Shown here: piece after piece, positions 1 through 5,102 of the stretch | How the letters are laid out: each line of letters opens with the position of its first letter | Position numbering within the stretch: the stretch's first letter is position 1 | NCBI GenBank assembly: GCA_905197385.1 | Contig: CAJJYO010000127.1 | Location: 1 to 5,136 of the forward strand | Source of the DNA: an uncultured Collinsella sp. | GTDB taxonomy: Bacteria; Actinomycetota; Coriobacteriia; Coriobacteriales; Coriobacteriaceae | Length of the DNA: 5,136 nucleotides | Reading direction: 5' to 3' | The notes under the pieces: model-generated | What the model was told of the DNA's origin: nothing | Databases searched by the model: none | What the model saw: the letters and a program-made list of their open reading frames with translations, nothing else | Position numbers and translations under genes: made by a program

Positions 1-107
1 ACCTTGCGGCCCCTCCAGTCCAGGACGCACAGCCAGTGCGAGTCGGCGTGGGTGTCGACCCCGCAGAAGACCGGCCCGCGGGCGCCGGGTGTCGATTCGT
101 TTTGCAT
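1..107 (-). CDS. IS110-family transposase, N-terminal fragment (cut by window edge)
   Basis: Reading the minus strand from ATG 107-105 gives 35 residues before the window ends. Residues 16-30 read GVDTHADSHWLCVLD, which matches the N-terminal G-[IV]-D-T-H-x-D-x-H motif of IS110 transposases. D18 is then the first acidic residue of the RuvC-like DEDD catalytic site. A Shine-Dalgarno GGAG (minus strand, 117-114) sits 6 nt before the start and supports it. These enzymes recombine the circular form of the element into a target through a serine/DEDD mechanism guided by a bridge RNA. The gene is truncated only by the window edge, so nothing can be said about whether it is intact. The upstream non-coding stretch (108-388) fits the IS110 subgroup, which keeps its RNA at the transposase 5' side, rather than the IS1111 subgroup. 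Confidence 0.85.
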   Translation of the reverse strand, partial: MQNESTPGARGPVFCGVDTHADSHWLCVLDWRGRK

Positions 108-185
108 GCCTCGCTCCGTTCTTTCCGTGCTCGCCTGGACCGGGCAGACGGCACACTGACGGGGCGCGATAGAATGCGGTTGTTC

Positions 186-378
186 GGGTCCGCGGTATCG
201 CTCCATGCTCCTATTAGGTCATGCGGCGGTCTCGGCTCGCCGCGGCCCGCGCGGGACATGTCAGGAAACGAGGGCAGCCCTGTGGGCGCCAGCGGAATGT
301 GGGGTCACCGCGCGGTCCGCATCTGATGGTGTCGACGTCAATGGTATACGGGTGCATCATCGACGTCTTCAATTCAGA
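186..378 (-). ncRNA. Candidate bridge RNA of the IS110 element
   Basis: On the transposase strand three stem-loops follow one another. (I) Stem 367-359 with 342-334 has 9 bp and a 16-nt loop; an outer 5-bp stem (378-374 with 326-322) may close it. One pair (361/340) is G-U only in minus-strand RNA and would be A-C in plus-strand RNA, which favours the minus strand. (II) An 8-bp stem CCGCGCGG (315-308 with 254-247) is followed by an internal loop of 17 and 18 nt and an apical hairpin 290-284/280-273 (7 bp, one bulge). (III) Stem 246-240 with 195-188 (7 bp, one bulge) leads to an internal loop of 16 and 8 nt and a weak apical hairpin 223-216/212-204. This matches the 5' hairpin, target-binding loop and donor-binding loop order and the roughly 180-nt size described for the IS621 bridge RNA. 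The 5' end is probably near 370 if the -10-like box at 383-378 is used. The fold was drawn by hand, and GC-rich palindromes in stems II and III leave room for alternatives. Confidence 0.55.
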
Positions 379-388
379 AGATATCAGT

Positions 389-397
389 GCGGAATGT
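389..397 (-). other. Predicted left target flank, matching the bridge RNA guide
   Basis: The minus-strand sequence ACATTCCGC here is identical to 300-292, which lies in the 5' strand of internal loop II of the candidate bridge RNA. In IS621 the left target guide has the same sequence as the top strand of the left target flank, so a match just outside the left end is what the model predicts. A chance 9-nt match between a 17-nt loop and the nearby 250 bases should occur only about one time in a hundred by a rough count. The dinucleotide CT follows two bases later (minus strand, 387-386). The next guide base (T) and the next flank base (A) differ, so the position of the core is unresolved. Confidence 0.4.
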
Positions 398-480
398 TCC
401 GGAGAGAAGTCCCCGTCCCGCCCCCGGATTCCCTGCGTTTACGGCCTTGAGGTCGGCGTGGGCGGAGAATGTGGTTGATG

Positions 481-494
481 GGGATACGTGTCCC
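481..494. repeat. 14-bp near-palindrome, possible operator
   Basis: GGGATACGTGTCCC reads as its own reverse complement except at one position pair (485/490), centred on ACGT. Its size and symmetry resemble a dimeric regulator site, but it lies about 110 bases upstream of the operon's -35 box. No regulator gene is nearby, so a role is not established. Confidence 0.3.
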
Positions 495-502
495 TTTCGC
501 TG

Positions 503-523
503 TTTCGCGGCTTTGCCGCGAAA
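503..523. repeat. Perfect 9-bp hairpin without a T tract
   Basis: TTTCGCGGC (503-511) and GCCGCGAAA (515-523) are exact reverse complements around a 3-nt loop. There is no T run after the hairpin on either strand, so it is not a standard intrinsic terminator. It could be part of a REP-like intergenic repeat or a structure left from an upstream transcript. Confidence 0.5.
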
Positions 524-600
524 AGCGCGTTACTTTGGGATGGGTGGGGAACGTGGTTGTTGCGGCAACTGACCCCCGCCACAAATTACCCTTGGCATAC

Positions 601-628
601 TTGCGCGAGAACCTGCTCGTGCTACACT
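601..628 (+). promoter_or_regulatory. Probable promoter of the riboflavin-uptake operon
   Basis: A -10 box TACACT (623-628) is preceded by TG at 620-621, giving an extended -10 element. A weak -35 box TTGCGC (601-606) lies 16 bp upstream. The expected transcription start, about 634-636, falls just before the first paired base of the FMN riboswitch at 637, so the leader would be almost entirely aptamer. The position relative to the riboswitch is the main support; the -35 box matches the consensus at only three of six bases. Confidence 0.5.
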
Positions 629-636
629 TGCAATTG

Positions 637-823
637 CTGTTTCAGGGCGGGGTGGAATTCCCCACTGGCGGTAAATCGGGCGGTGTCAAAGGGACGCCGT
701 GGCGCAGGCGAGGTGTCTGCGACCGAGCCGATGAGTCCGCGACCCGTGCGTGTGTTGGTTCGCATGCCGGCTGAACTGGTGAGATCCCAGTACCAACGGT
801 TAGAGTCCGGATGAAAGAGGCAG
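637..823 (+). promoter_or_regulatory. FMN riboswitch (RFN element)
   Basis: The conserved blocks of the FMN aptamer occur in order: GGGGTGGAATTCCCCACTGG at 649-668, GGCGGTAA at 667-674, GAGTCCGCGACCCG at 733-746, and GTCCGGATGAAAGAG at 805-819. Visible helices are P1 637-643/817-823 (7 bp, two G-U), P2 649-652/660-663, P3 668-671/737-740 continued by 675-679/728-732, P4 746-750/761-765 and P5 775-779/787-791. The variable arm on P3 (680-727) holds two further hairpins. FMN binding stabilises the aptamer and so P1. The 3' strand of P1 runs into the Shine-Dalgarno sequence of ribU (822-826), and there is no terminator between aptamer and gene. The likely mode is therefore translational: FMN-bound RNA hides the ribosome binding site. 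Its presence also identifies the transporter below as one for riboflavin or a flavin precursor. Confidence 0.95.
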
Positions 824-826
824 GTG
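822..826 (+). promoter_or_regulatory. Shine-Dalgarno of ribU, overlapping riboswitch P1
   Basis: AGGTG lies 5 nt before ATG 832-834 and shares its first two bases with the P1 helix, whose purine-rich strand GAGGCAG (817-823) could also contact the ribosome. This site decides the start of ribU. The in-frame ATG at 811 cannot be the start, because it is part of the conserved GGATGAAAGA block of the aptamer and has no ribosome binding site of its own. Confidence 0.75.
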
Positions 827-831
827 ATCTT

Positions 832-1422
832 ATGTCTGAACAGTCGCAGCATATCCATTTTGAGAACACGAATAGGTGGAGCACCAAACAGCTCGTTACC
901 ATGGCGTTGATGTGTGCCTTGGGAGCCCTGTTTATGTACGTGCAGCTGCCTATCCTTCCTTCGGCGCCGTTTTTGACGTATGACCCGTCGCTGGTGCCGG
1001 CGATGGTGTGTGGATTTGCGTATGGCCCTGGTGCCGGCACCGCTGTTGCCGCTATGGCGATTGTTATCCATGCGCTTACCACGGGCGACTGGGTCGGTGC
1101 GCTTATGAACCTGGTTGCCACGCTGGGCTACATTCTGCCCGCGGCTATCGTCTATCAGAAGATGCATACCTATAAGGGTGCCGTGATTGGCCTGGTGCTC
1201 GGCGTTATTGCCGCTACGGCGTTGTCTATGGTCGCAAACCTTACCATTGGCGTATGGTTCTGGTATGGCTCGGTCGATGTGATCGCCCCGCTCATGATTC
1301 CTGCCGTGCTGCCGTTCAACCTTATCAAGACCGTGCTTAACTCGGTGTTGACACTGGCGGTGTATAAAGCGGTCTCCAACCTCATCACGCCTAAAAAGGA
1401 CCAGGTCAAAGGCCGCGCATGA
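832..1422 (+). CDS. ribU: Riboflavin ECF transporter S-component RibU
   Basis: This is a 196-residue hydrophobic protein with about six membrane segments, the usual size for an S-component. It should bind riboflavin outside the membrane and deliver it through the ECF module. Helix 1 carries the AxxxA pattern (A25, A29), which in S-components contacts EcfT. Residues 46-66 contain the RibU-like stretch PFLTYDPSLVPA followed by GFAYGP, and residues 85-93 read GDWVGALMN, also typical of RibU. The FMN riboswitch immediately upstream independently points to riboflavin. ATG 832 was chosen over the in-frame ATG 811 because 811 lies inside the aptamer and 832 has a Shine-Dalgarno 5 nt upstream. The stop codon overlaps the next start (ATGA, 1419-1422), implying translational coupling, so riboswitch control of ribU probably extends to the ATPase gene. 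The specificity call rests on motifs plus the riboswitch. Confidence 0.93.
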   Translation: MSEQSQHIHFENTNRWSTKQLVTMALMCALGALFMYVQLPILPSAPFLTYDPSLVPAMVCGFAYGPGAGTAVAAMAIVIHALTTGDWVGALMNLVATLGYILPAAIVYQKMHTYKGAVIGLVLGVIAATALSMVANLTIGVWFWYGSVDVIAPLMIPAVLPFNLIKTVLNSVLTLAVYKAVSNLITPKKDQVKGRA

Positions 1423-3323
1423 TTGAGTGTCGGGGCGTTTCCTTTAGCTATGACGGTGCCGTACCGGCGCTCGACGGCGTCGATCTGAATATCGAGGACG
1501 GCGAGTTTTTCTGCATCCTCGGTGGCAATGGGTCGGGCAAGTCGACGTTTGCCAAGCATCTGAATGCGCTGCTGCAGCCCGATGCGGGCACGGTGCGCAT
1601 CAACGGCATGGATGCGTCCGACCCCGAGCTGGTCTATGACATTCGTTCGACCGCGGGCATGGTATTCCAGAATCCCGATGACCAGCTGGTGGCAACGCTT
1701 GTCGAAGATGATGTTGCGTTTGGTCCCGAAAACCTTGGCGTGCCATCGGCACAGATCGCGCAGCGCGTGCGCGAGGCGCTGAAGGCCGTGGGTCTGGTGG
1801 GCTTTGAGCGCCACGAGACCCATGCGCTTTCGGGTGGCCAAAAGCAACGCGTGGCGCTTGCCGGCGTGCTTGCCATGGAACCGCGCGTTCTCATTTTGGA
1901 CGAGGCTTCCTCGATGCTCGATCCGCGTGGACGTAAGGGCCTCATGAAGGCTTGCCGCGCGTTGCACGCTCGCGGTATGACCATCGTGATGATTACGCAC
2001 TTTATGGAAGAAGCCGCCGAGGCCGATCGTGTCGCGGTGTTTCGGGCGGGGCACGTTGCCATGCTCGGTACGCCCGAGGAAATTTTGACGCGGGCGGATG
2101 AGCTTGCGCAGCTCAACCTGGATATGCCGGAGTCGTGTCGTCTGGGCATGGCGCTTCGTACGAAGGGCGTGCCTGTTCATGCGCAGGTGCGCGAGGTGGA
2201 TATGGTCGCTGAGATTGCGCAGGCTTATGCCGAGCGAAGTGGGGCAGACACCGCGGGACAGTCTTCCGCATCCCAGTTGGAAATCGCTGACGGCACTGTT
2301 CCGGTAGACAACGAGGACAACGCGTCGGAGCCCGTCATCGAACTATCCCATGTTTCGTACAGTTATTCGCTCAGTCCGCGCGAGCGCCGCCGCTGGCATA
2401 AGCGCTCGGCCACTGCGGGCAAATCGAGCAAACAGGCTCTCTGGGGAAACGACCCAAGCAGCCCGTGGGCGCTGCGCGATGTATCGCTGACGGTGCGTCG
2501 CGGCGAGTTCCTGGGCTTGGCAGGTCATACCGGTTCGGGTAAGTCGACGCTGGTCCAGCATCTCAACGGTTTGATTCGCCCCCAGGAGGGATCCGTTCGC
2601 GCGCTGGGGCTCGATCTGTCAAACAAGAAAGACGCCGCCGCGGTTAAGGCCAAGGTCGGCGTGGTGTTTCAATATCCTGAGCGTCAGCTGTTTGCCGAAA
2701 CCGTGGCGCAGGACGTGGCGTTTGGTCCGCATAACCTTGGCTTGCCGCAAGATGAAGTCGACCGTCGTGTCGAGTCATCGCTCTCGCGCGTGGGCCTCGA
2801 CCTTTCCACGGTCGGCGACAAGAGTCCCTTTGAGCTTTCGGGCGGTCAGCAACGGCGCGTGGCATTCGCCGGCGTGCTCGCCATGGAGCCCGAAGTCCTG
2901 GTGCTCGATGAACCCATGGCGGGGCTCGATCCGGCTGCGCGCAGGGATTTCCTAGGGCTCATCGATCGACTTCACCGCGATGGCCTGACCGTTGTCATGG
3001 TTTCGCACAGCATGGATGACCTGGCCAATTGCTGCGACCGTATTGTCGTGATGAACGAGGGCGCGGTATTTGCCGAGGGCACGCCCGCTCAGGTTTTTGC
3101 GCATGCGGATGAGCTTAAATCAATCGGCTTGGGTGTTCCCGCTGCCCAGCGCATGGCGCTGGCGCTTGCGAAGGCAGGCGTGCCGCTGCGTCGCGGCGGG
3201 CTCTATACGGTTGAGTCGTTGGCCGACGAGTTGGTAGATTTGCTGATCGGTCGCTCGGACGGTCCTTCTAACGTCGCGGACATTGCTAAATCCAAGACGG
3301 TCTCGCGAGAGGAGGGCTGCTGA
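1419..3323 (+). CDS. ecfA: Fused EcfA1-EcfA2 energy-coupling ATPase
   Basis: One 634-residue protein carries the two ATPase subunits that are separate proteins in most Firmicutes; together they power an ECF transporter from the cytoplasm. First half: Walker A 35-43 (GGNGSGKST), Q-loop Q84, signature LSGGQ 137-141, Walker B ending in catalytic E162, D-loop SSMLDP 164-169, H-loop H194. Second half: Walker A 369-377 (GHTGSGKST), Q418, signature LSGGQ 473-477, E498 with MAGLDP 500-505, H530. The D-loop wording (DEASSMLDP against DEPMAGLDP) marks the halves as EcfA1-like and EcfA2-like, and both sites look catalytically complete. An acidic, low-complexity linker (about 275-304) joins them. The second domain has an unusual basic, Trp-containing insertion (about 317-349) between its A-loop region and Walker A. 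Each half ends in a similar tail (LGMALRTKGVPV and MALALAKAGVPL). The start overlaps ribU by 4 nt and the stop overlaps ecfT by 1 nt. Confidence 0.95.
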   Translation: MIECRGVSFSYDGAVPALDGVDLNIEDGEFFCILGGNGSGKSTFAKHLNALLQPDAGTVRINGMDASDPELVYDIRSTAGMVFQNPDDQLVATLVEDDVAFGPENLGVPSAQIAQRVREALKAVGLVGFERHETHALSGGQKQRVALAGVLAMEPRVLILDEASSMLDPRGRKGLMKACRALHARGMTIVMITHFMEEAAEADRVAVFRAGHVAMLGTPEEILTRADELAQLNLDMPESCRLGMALRTKGVPVHAQVREVDMVAEIAQAYAERSGADTAGQSSASQLEIADGTVPVDNEDNASEPVIELSHVSYSYSLSPRERRRWHKRSATAGKSSKQALWGNDPSSPWALRDVSLTVRRGEFLGLAGHTGSGKSTLVQHLNGLIRPQEGSVRALGLDLSNKKDAAAVKAKVGVVFQYPERQLFAETVAQDVAFGPHNLGLPQDEVDRRVESSLSRVGLDLSTVGDKSPFELSGGQQRRVAFAGVLAMEPEVLVLDEPMAGLDPAARRDFLGLIDRLHRDGLTVVMVSHSMDDLANCCDRIVVMNEGAVFAEGTPAQVFAHADELKSIGLGVPAAQRMALALAKAGVPLRRGGLYTVESLADELVDLLIGRSDGPSNVADIAKSKTVSREEGC

Positions 3324-4123
3324 TGGAGGCGTTTTCGTTTGGCAGTTACTATCCCGGCGATAGTGCAATCCACCGCCTGGACCCGCGAACCAAGTTGCTC
3401 TTGGGCTTTGTGTTTCTGATCACGACGCTCACGGTCAGTGGCTTCCGCGGACTGGCCCCGGTCGCCATTTTCGTTGTGCTGACCTATGCCGTGTCTCGGG
3501 TGCCGGTTCGTCGCGTTCTGTCGTCGATGGCGCCGCTGCTGGCAATCGTCGTCGTGGTCGCGGTGCTCAACTTGTTTACCGATCAGAGTGGGCGCATCCT
3601 GTGGCAGCTCGGCTTTCTGCAGATAAGCGAGGGCTCGCTGCGTTCTGCGGCGTTTATGGCGTGCCGCCTGACCCTGATGATGGCCGGCATGAGCGCCATT
3701 ACGCTCACCACCCCCACGCTCGACCTCACCGCGGGCTTGGAGCGTCTGCTCGCACCGTTTGCGCGCGTGGGGCTTCCGGCGCATGAGCTCGGCATGATCA
3801 TGGGTATCGCGTTGCGCTTTATGCCGCAGTTCGCTACCGAGATGAAGCAGACGGCCGATGCGCAGGCGAGCCGCGGTGCGCGCGTGACGGGAGGCCCGCT
3901 CGGCGGCGTGCGTATGCTCGGCAGTGTGGCCATTCCGCTGTTCACGGGCGTGTTCCGTCATGCCGAGACGCTTTCGGCCGCCATGGATGCGCGTTGCTAT
4001 CACGGCGAACAGGGACGCACGCGTCTGCATGCACTTACGTTTGGCCGCGGCGATGCGTTGGCGGCGGTGGTGACGACGTTGCTGCTCATCTGCGTCATCG
4101 TCATCAACCTTCAACTTGTTTAG
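3323..4123 (+). CDS. ecfT: ECF transporter transmembrane subunit EcfT
   Basis: This 266-residue membrane protein links the S-component to the two ATPase domains. The N-terminus (residues 8-26) has the family hallmark SYYPGDSAIHRLDPRTKLL. Membrane segments are visible around 24-40, 45-60 and 68-85, and at the C-terminus (about 247-264). The two cytoplasmic coupling helices carry the expected Ala-Arg-Gly type motifs: ASRGA at 182-186 and DARCY at 222-226, followed by HGEQGRTR. The second has Cys in place of the consensus Gly, a variant I believe also occurs in Firmicutes EcfT. These helices insert into grooves of the ATPases. The start ATG overlaps the ATPase stop codon (TGATG, 3321-3325), and a strong Shine-Dalgarno AGGAGGG (3310-3316) lies 6 nt upstream, so the subunit has its own good initiation signal besides coupling. 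Its size is normal for the family. Confidence 0.95.
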   Translation: MEAFSFGSYYPGDSAIHRLDPRTKLLLGFVFLITTLTVSGFRGLAPVAIFVVLTYAVSRVPVRRVLSSMAPLLAIVVVVAVLNLFTDQSGRILWQLGFLQISEGSLRSAAFMACRLTLMMAGMSAITLTTPTLDLTAGLERLLAPFARVGLPAHELGMIMGIALRFMPQFATEMKQTADAQASRGARVTGGPLGGVRMLGSVAIPLFTGVFRHAETLSAAMDARCYHGEQGRTRLHALTFGRGDALAAVVTTLLLICVIVINLQLV

Positions 4124-4153
4124 GCGCGATTCGAGCGCAAGAAAGGGGTCCCT

Positions 4154-4600
4154 ATGACCGACAACGACCGCACGGCTCAGCTTGAGCGCGCCTGTTCGTA
4201 TCTCAGGCGCATTCCGGCGTGGTATCTGGCCACGACCGATGTAGCCGACGGGCATCAGCCTCGCGTGAGGCCGTTTTCGTTTGCCATGGTCGATGACGGT
4301 AAACTGTGGTTTTGTACGTCGCGCGACAAAGATGTGTGGGCGGAGCTGAGCGCGAATCCCAAGTTTGAGGTATCGGGCTGGAAGCCGGGGGAATGTTGGA
4401 TCGTATTGACCGGCGAAGCCGCACTTGAGGACGACGCAGTTGCGAGCGACAAGGTGCGTCAAGCGGGTTTTAAGCACATGGTGGGCATTGGCGAGGAACA
4501 CGAGAGTGCCAACGACGGCCGCCTTGCTTTCTTTTCGGTCCGCAATATTGCCGCGCGCTTCTGTGATATCGACGGCAGGGAGGAGCGCCTGGAGCTCTAG
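4154..4600 (+). CDS. Pyridoxamine 5'-phosphate oxidase-like FMN-binding split-barrel protein
   Basis: This 148-residue soluble protein has no signal peptide or membrane segment. The pattern PAWYLATTD (21-29), RVRPFSFA (37-44), DDGKLWFCTSRDKDVW (47-62) and NPKFEV follows the strand order of small PNPOx-like split barrels, which form dimers that usually bind FMN and less often F420 or heme. RVRPF and the TSRDKD segment are where the flavin phosphate is normally held. True PdxH is longer and acts in vitamin B6 metabolism; this short form need not, and its substrate is unknown. It starts 30 nt after ecfT with AAAGGGG (4142-4148) 5 nt before the ATG, so co-transcription with the riboflavin transporter is likely. 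A close paralogue follows. The family call is firm; FMN as cofactor is an inference strengthened by the operon. Confidence 0.85.
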   Translation: MTDNDRTAQLERACSYLRRIPAWYLATTDVADGHQPRVRPFSFAMVDDGKLWFCTSRDKDVWAELSANPKFEVSGWKPGECWIVLTGEAALEDDAVASDKVRQAGFKHMVGIGEEHESANDGRLAFFSVRNIAARFCDIDGREERLEL

Positions 4601-4634
4601 CTCGCACAAACCAGGTTCCCAAACTAACTAGTAC

Positions 4635-4640
4635 AGGAGG
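4635..4640 (+). promoter_or_regulatory. Shine-Dalgarno supporting a GTG start
   Basis: A perfect AGGAGG lies 4 nt before GTG 4645-4647. It decides the start of the last gene as GTG, since no ATG lies between it and the conserved PAWYLAT segment. The sequence is closer to the consensus than the sites of ribU and the first split-barrel gene. Confidence 0.8.
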
Positions 4641-4644
4641 AAAC

Positions 4645-5055
4645 GTGGACGGATTGAATACGGTGTTGGAGTATCTGACGTCGGTGCCGGCATGGTATTT
4701 GGCGACGAGCGTTGACGGACAGCCTCATGTGCGTCCGTTCTCGTTTGCTCAGATTCAGGACGGTAAGCTGTGGTTTGTGACGGCGCGCACCAAAGATGTG
4801 TGGCAAGAGCTGCTGCAAAACCAGCGCTTTGAGGCCACGAGTTGGTGGCCGGGCCATGGCTGGCTCATCTTGCGCGGGCGTGCGGGTCTGGATGACCAGG
4901 CCGCTCCCGATATGCGCGAGGCAGGCTGGAGGCACCTGGAGCGCCTAGGCGAGCACTACGAGGGCGCAGGCGATCCCACGCTCGTCTTCTTTAGCGTCGA
5001 GGATCCCGAGGCTTTTATCTGCAATCACGACGAATGGGTGCCGGTCGAGCTCTAG
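4645..5055 (+). CDS. Second PNPOx-like FMN-binding split-barrel protein, tandem paralogue
   Basis: This 136-residue protein begins at GTG (see its Shine-Dalgarno). It shares with the preceding gene PAWYLAT (15-21), VRPFSFA (29-35), DGKLWF (39-44), a KDVW motif (50-53) and the downstream W.PG..W.....G.A.L pattern, so the two arose by duplication. It is 12 residues shorter, mostly from a shorter N-terminus, a 3-residue deletion in the first loop and a gap around residues 90-95. TARTKD (46-51) replaces TSRDKD, and the C-terminal part (VFFSVEDPEAFICNHDEW) is closer to a flavin-barrel end than to a new domain. The cofactor is probably FMN and the reaction unknown. The gap to the first paralogue is 44 nt with no promoter or terminator seen, so both should share one transcript, ended by the hairpin at 5103-5136. 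Confidence 0.83.
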   Translation: MDGLNTVLEYLTSVPAWYLATSVDGQPHVRPFSFAQIQDGKLWFVTARTKDVWQELLQNQRFEATSWWPGHGWLILRGRAGLDDQAAPDMREAGWRHLERLGEHYEGAGDPTLVFFSVEDPEAFICNHDEWVPVEL

Positions 5056-5102
5056 CCAGCTGGCTCATCCTAACAACTTGGTTTTCGCATGGGCGGGCCC
5101 CG

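Larger units (their letters stand above)
1..388 (-). mobile_element. Left end of an IS110-family insertion sequence (partial)
   Basis: The segment comprises a transposase start (minus strand, ATG at 107-105) and about 280 bases of gene-free DNA upstream of it. IS110-group elements are known to carry a long non-coding left end upstream of the transposase, holding a bridge RNA, and to lack terminal inverted repeats, so the boundary cannot be read from repeats. I place the left end near 385-389 because a 9-nt sequence there (389-397) is identical to one strand of an internal loop in the predicted bridge RNA, as expected of a target flank. A weak -10-like box (minus strand, 383-378, TATCTT) lies just inside, as expected for the junction promoter that forms when such elements circularise. 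The rest of the element is outside the window. The family assignment is firm; the exact end is uncertain by some tens of bases. Confidence 0.7.
398..600. other. Gene-free DNA between the IS end and the operon promoter
   Basis: I find no convincing gene here on either strand: short open frames exist, but none has a ribosome binding site, a recognisable motif or protein-like composition. The stretch holds three symmetrical elements: a 14-bp near-palindrome at 481-494, a perfect 9-bp hairpin at 503-523 and a weaker hairpin at 555-574. None is followed by a T run on either strand, so none is a standard intrinsic terminator. It also holds a second partial copy of the guide sequence at 462-474. The density of symmetry and lack of coding fits an intergenic repeat or the remains of one, interrupted by the insertion sequence; this is inference. 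Confidence 0.5.

Noticed and set aside
503..523. Perfect hairpin considered as an intrinsic terminator
   Set aside because: No T run follows it on either strand.
555..574. Imperfect hairpin around GTTG-CGG-CAAC considered as a regulatory stem or terminator
   Set aside because: The stem is short with a mismatch and is followed by CCCGCCACAAATTA rather than a T run.
36..584. Several small open frames on the plus and minus strands upstream of the operon
   Set aside because: They overlap the IS left end or the gene-free flank, lack ribosome binding sites and have low-complexity, Arg and Pro-rich translations.
811..831. An in-frame ATG at 811 that would lengthen RibU by 7 residues
   Set aside because: It is part of the conserved GGATGAAAGA block of the FMN aptamer and has no ribosome binding site; ATG 832 has one 5 nt upstream.
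637..831. Transcriptional attenuator downstream of the aptamer
   Set aside because: Only 8 nt separate the aptamer from the start codon, and they hold no hairpin or T run; translational control fits better.
622..1167. Open frames on the minus strand over the riboswitch and ribU
   Set aside because: They run through a structured RNA element and a conserved membrane protein gene; no motif or start signal supports them.
1170..2180. A long open frame on the minus strand inside the ATPase gene
   Set aside because: It is antisense to a clear ABC ATPase, has no family motif and a composition rich in His and Arg typical of shadow frames in GC-rich DNA.
3203..4609. A 468-codon open frame on the minus strand across ecfT and the first split-barrel gene
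   Set aside because: It covers three well-supported plus-strand genes and their short spacers, and its Arg, His and Gln-rich translation shows no domain.
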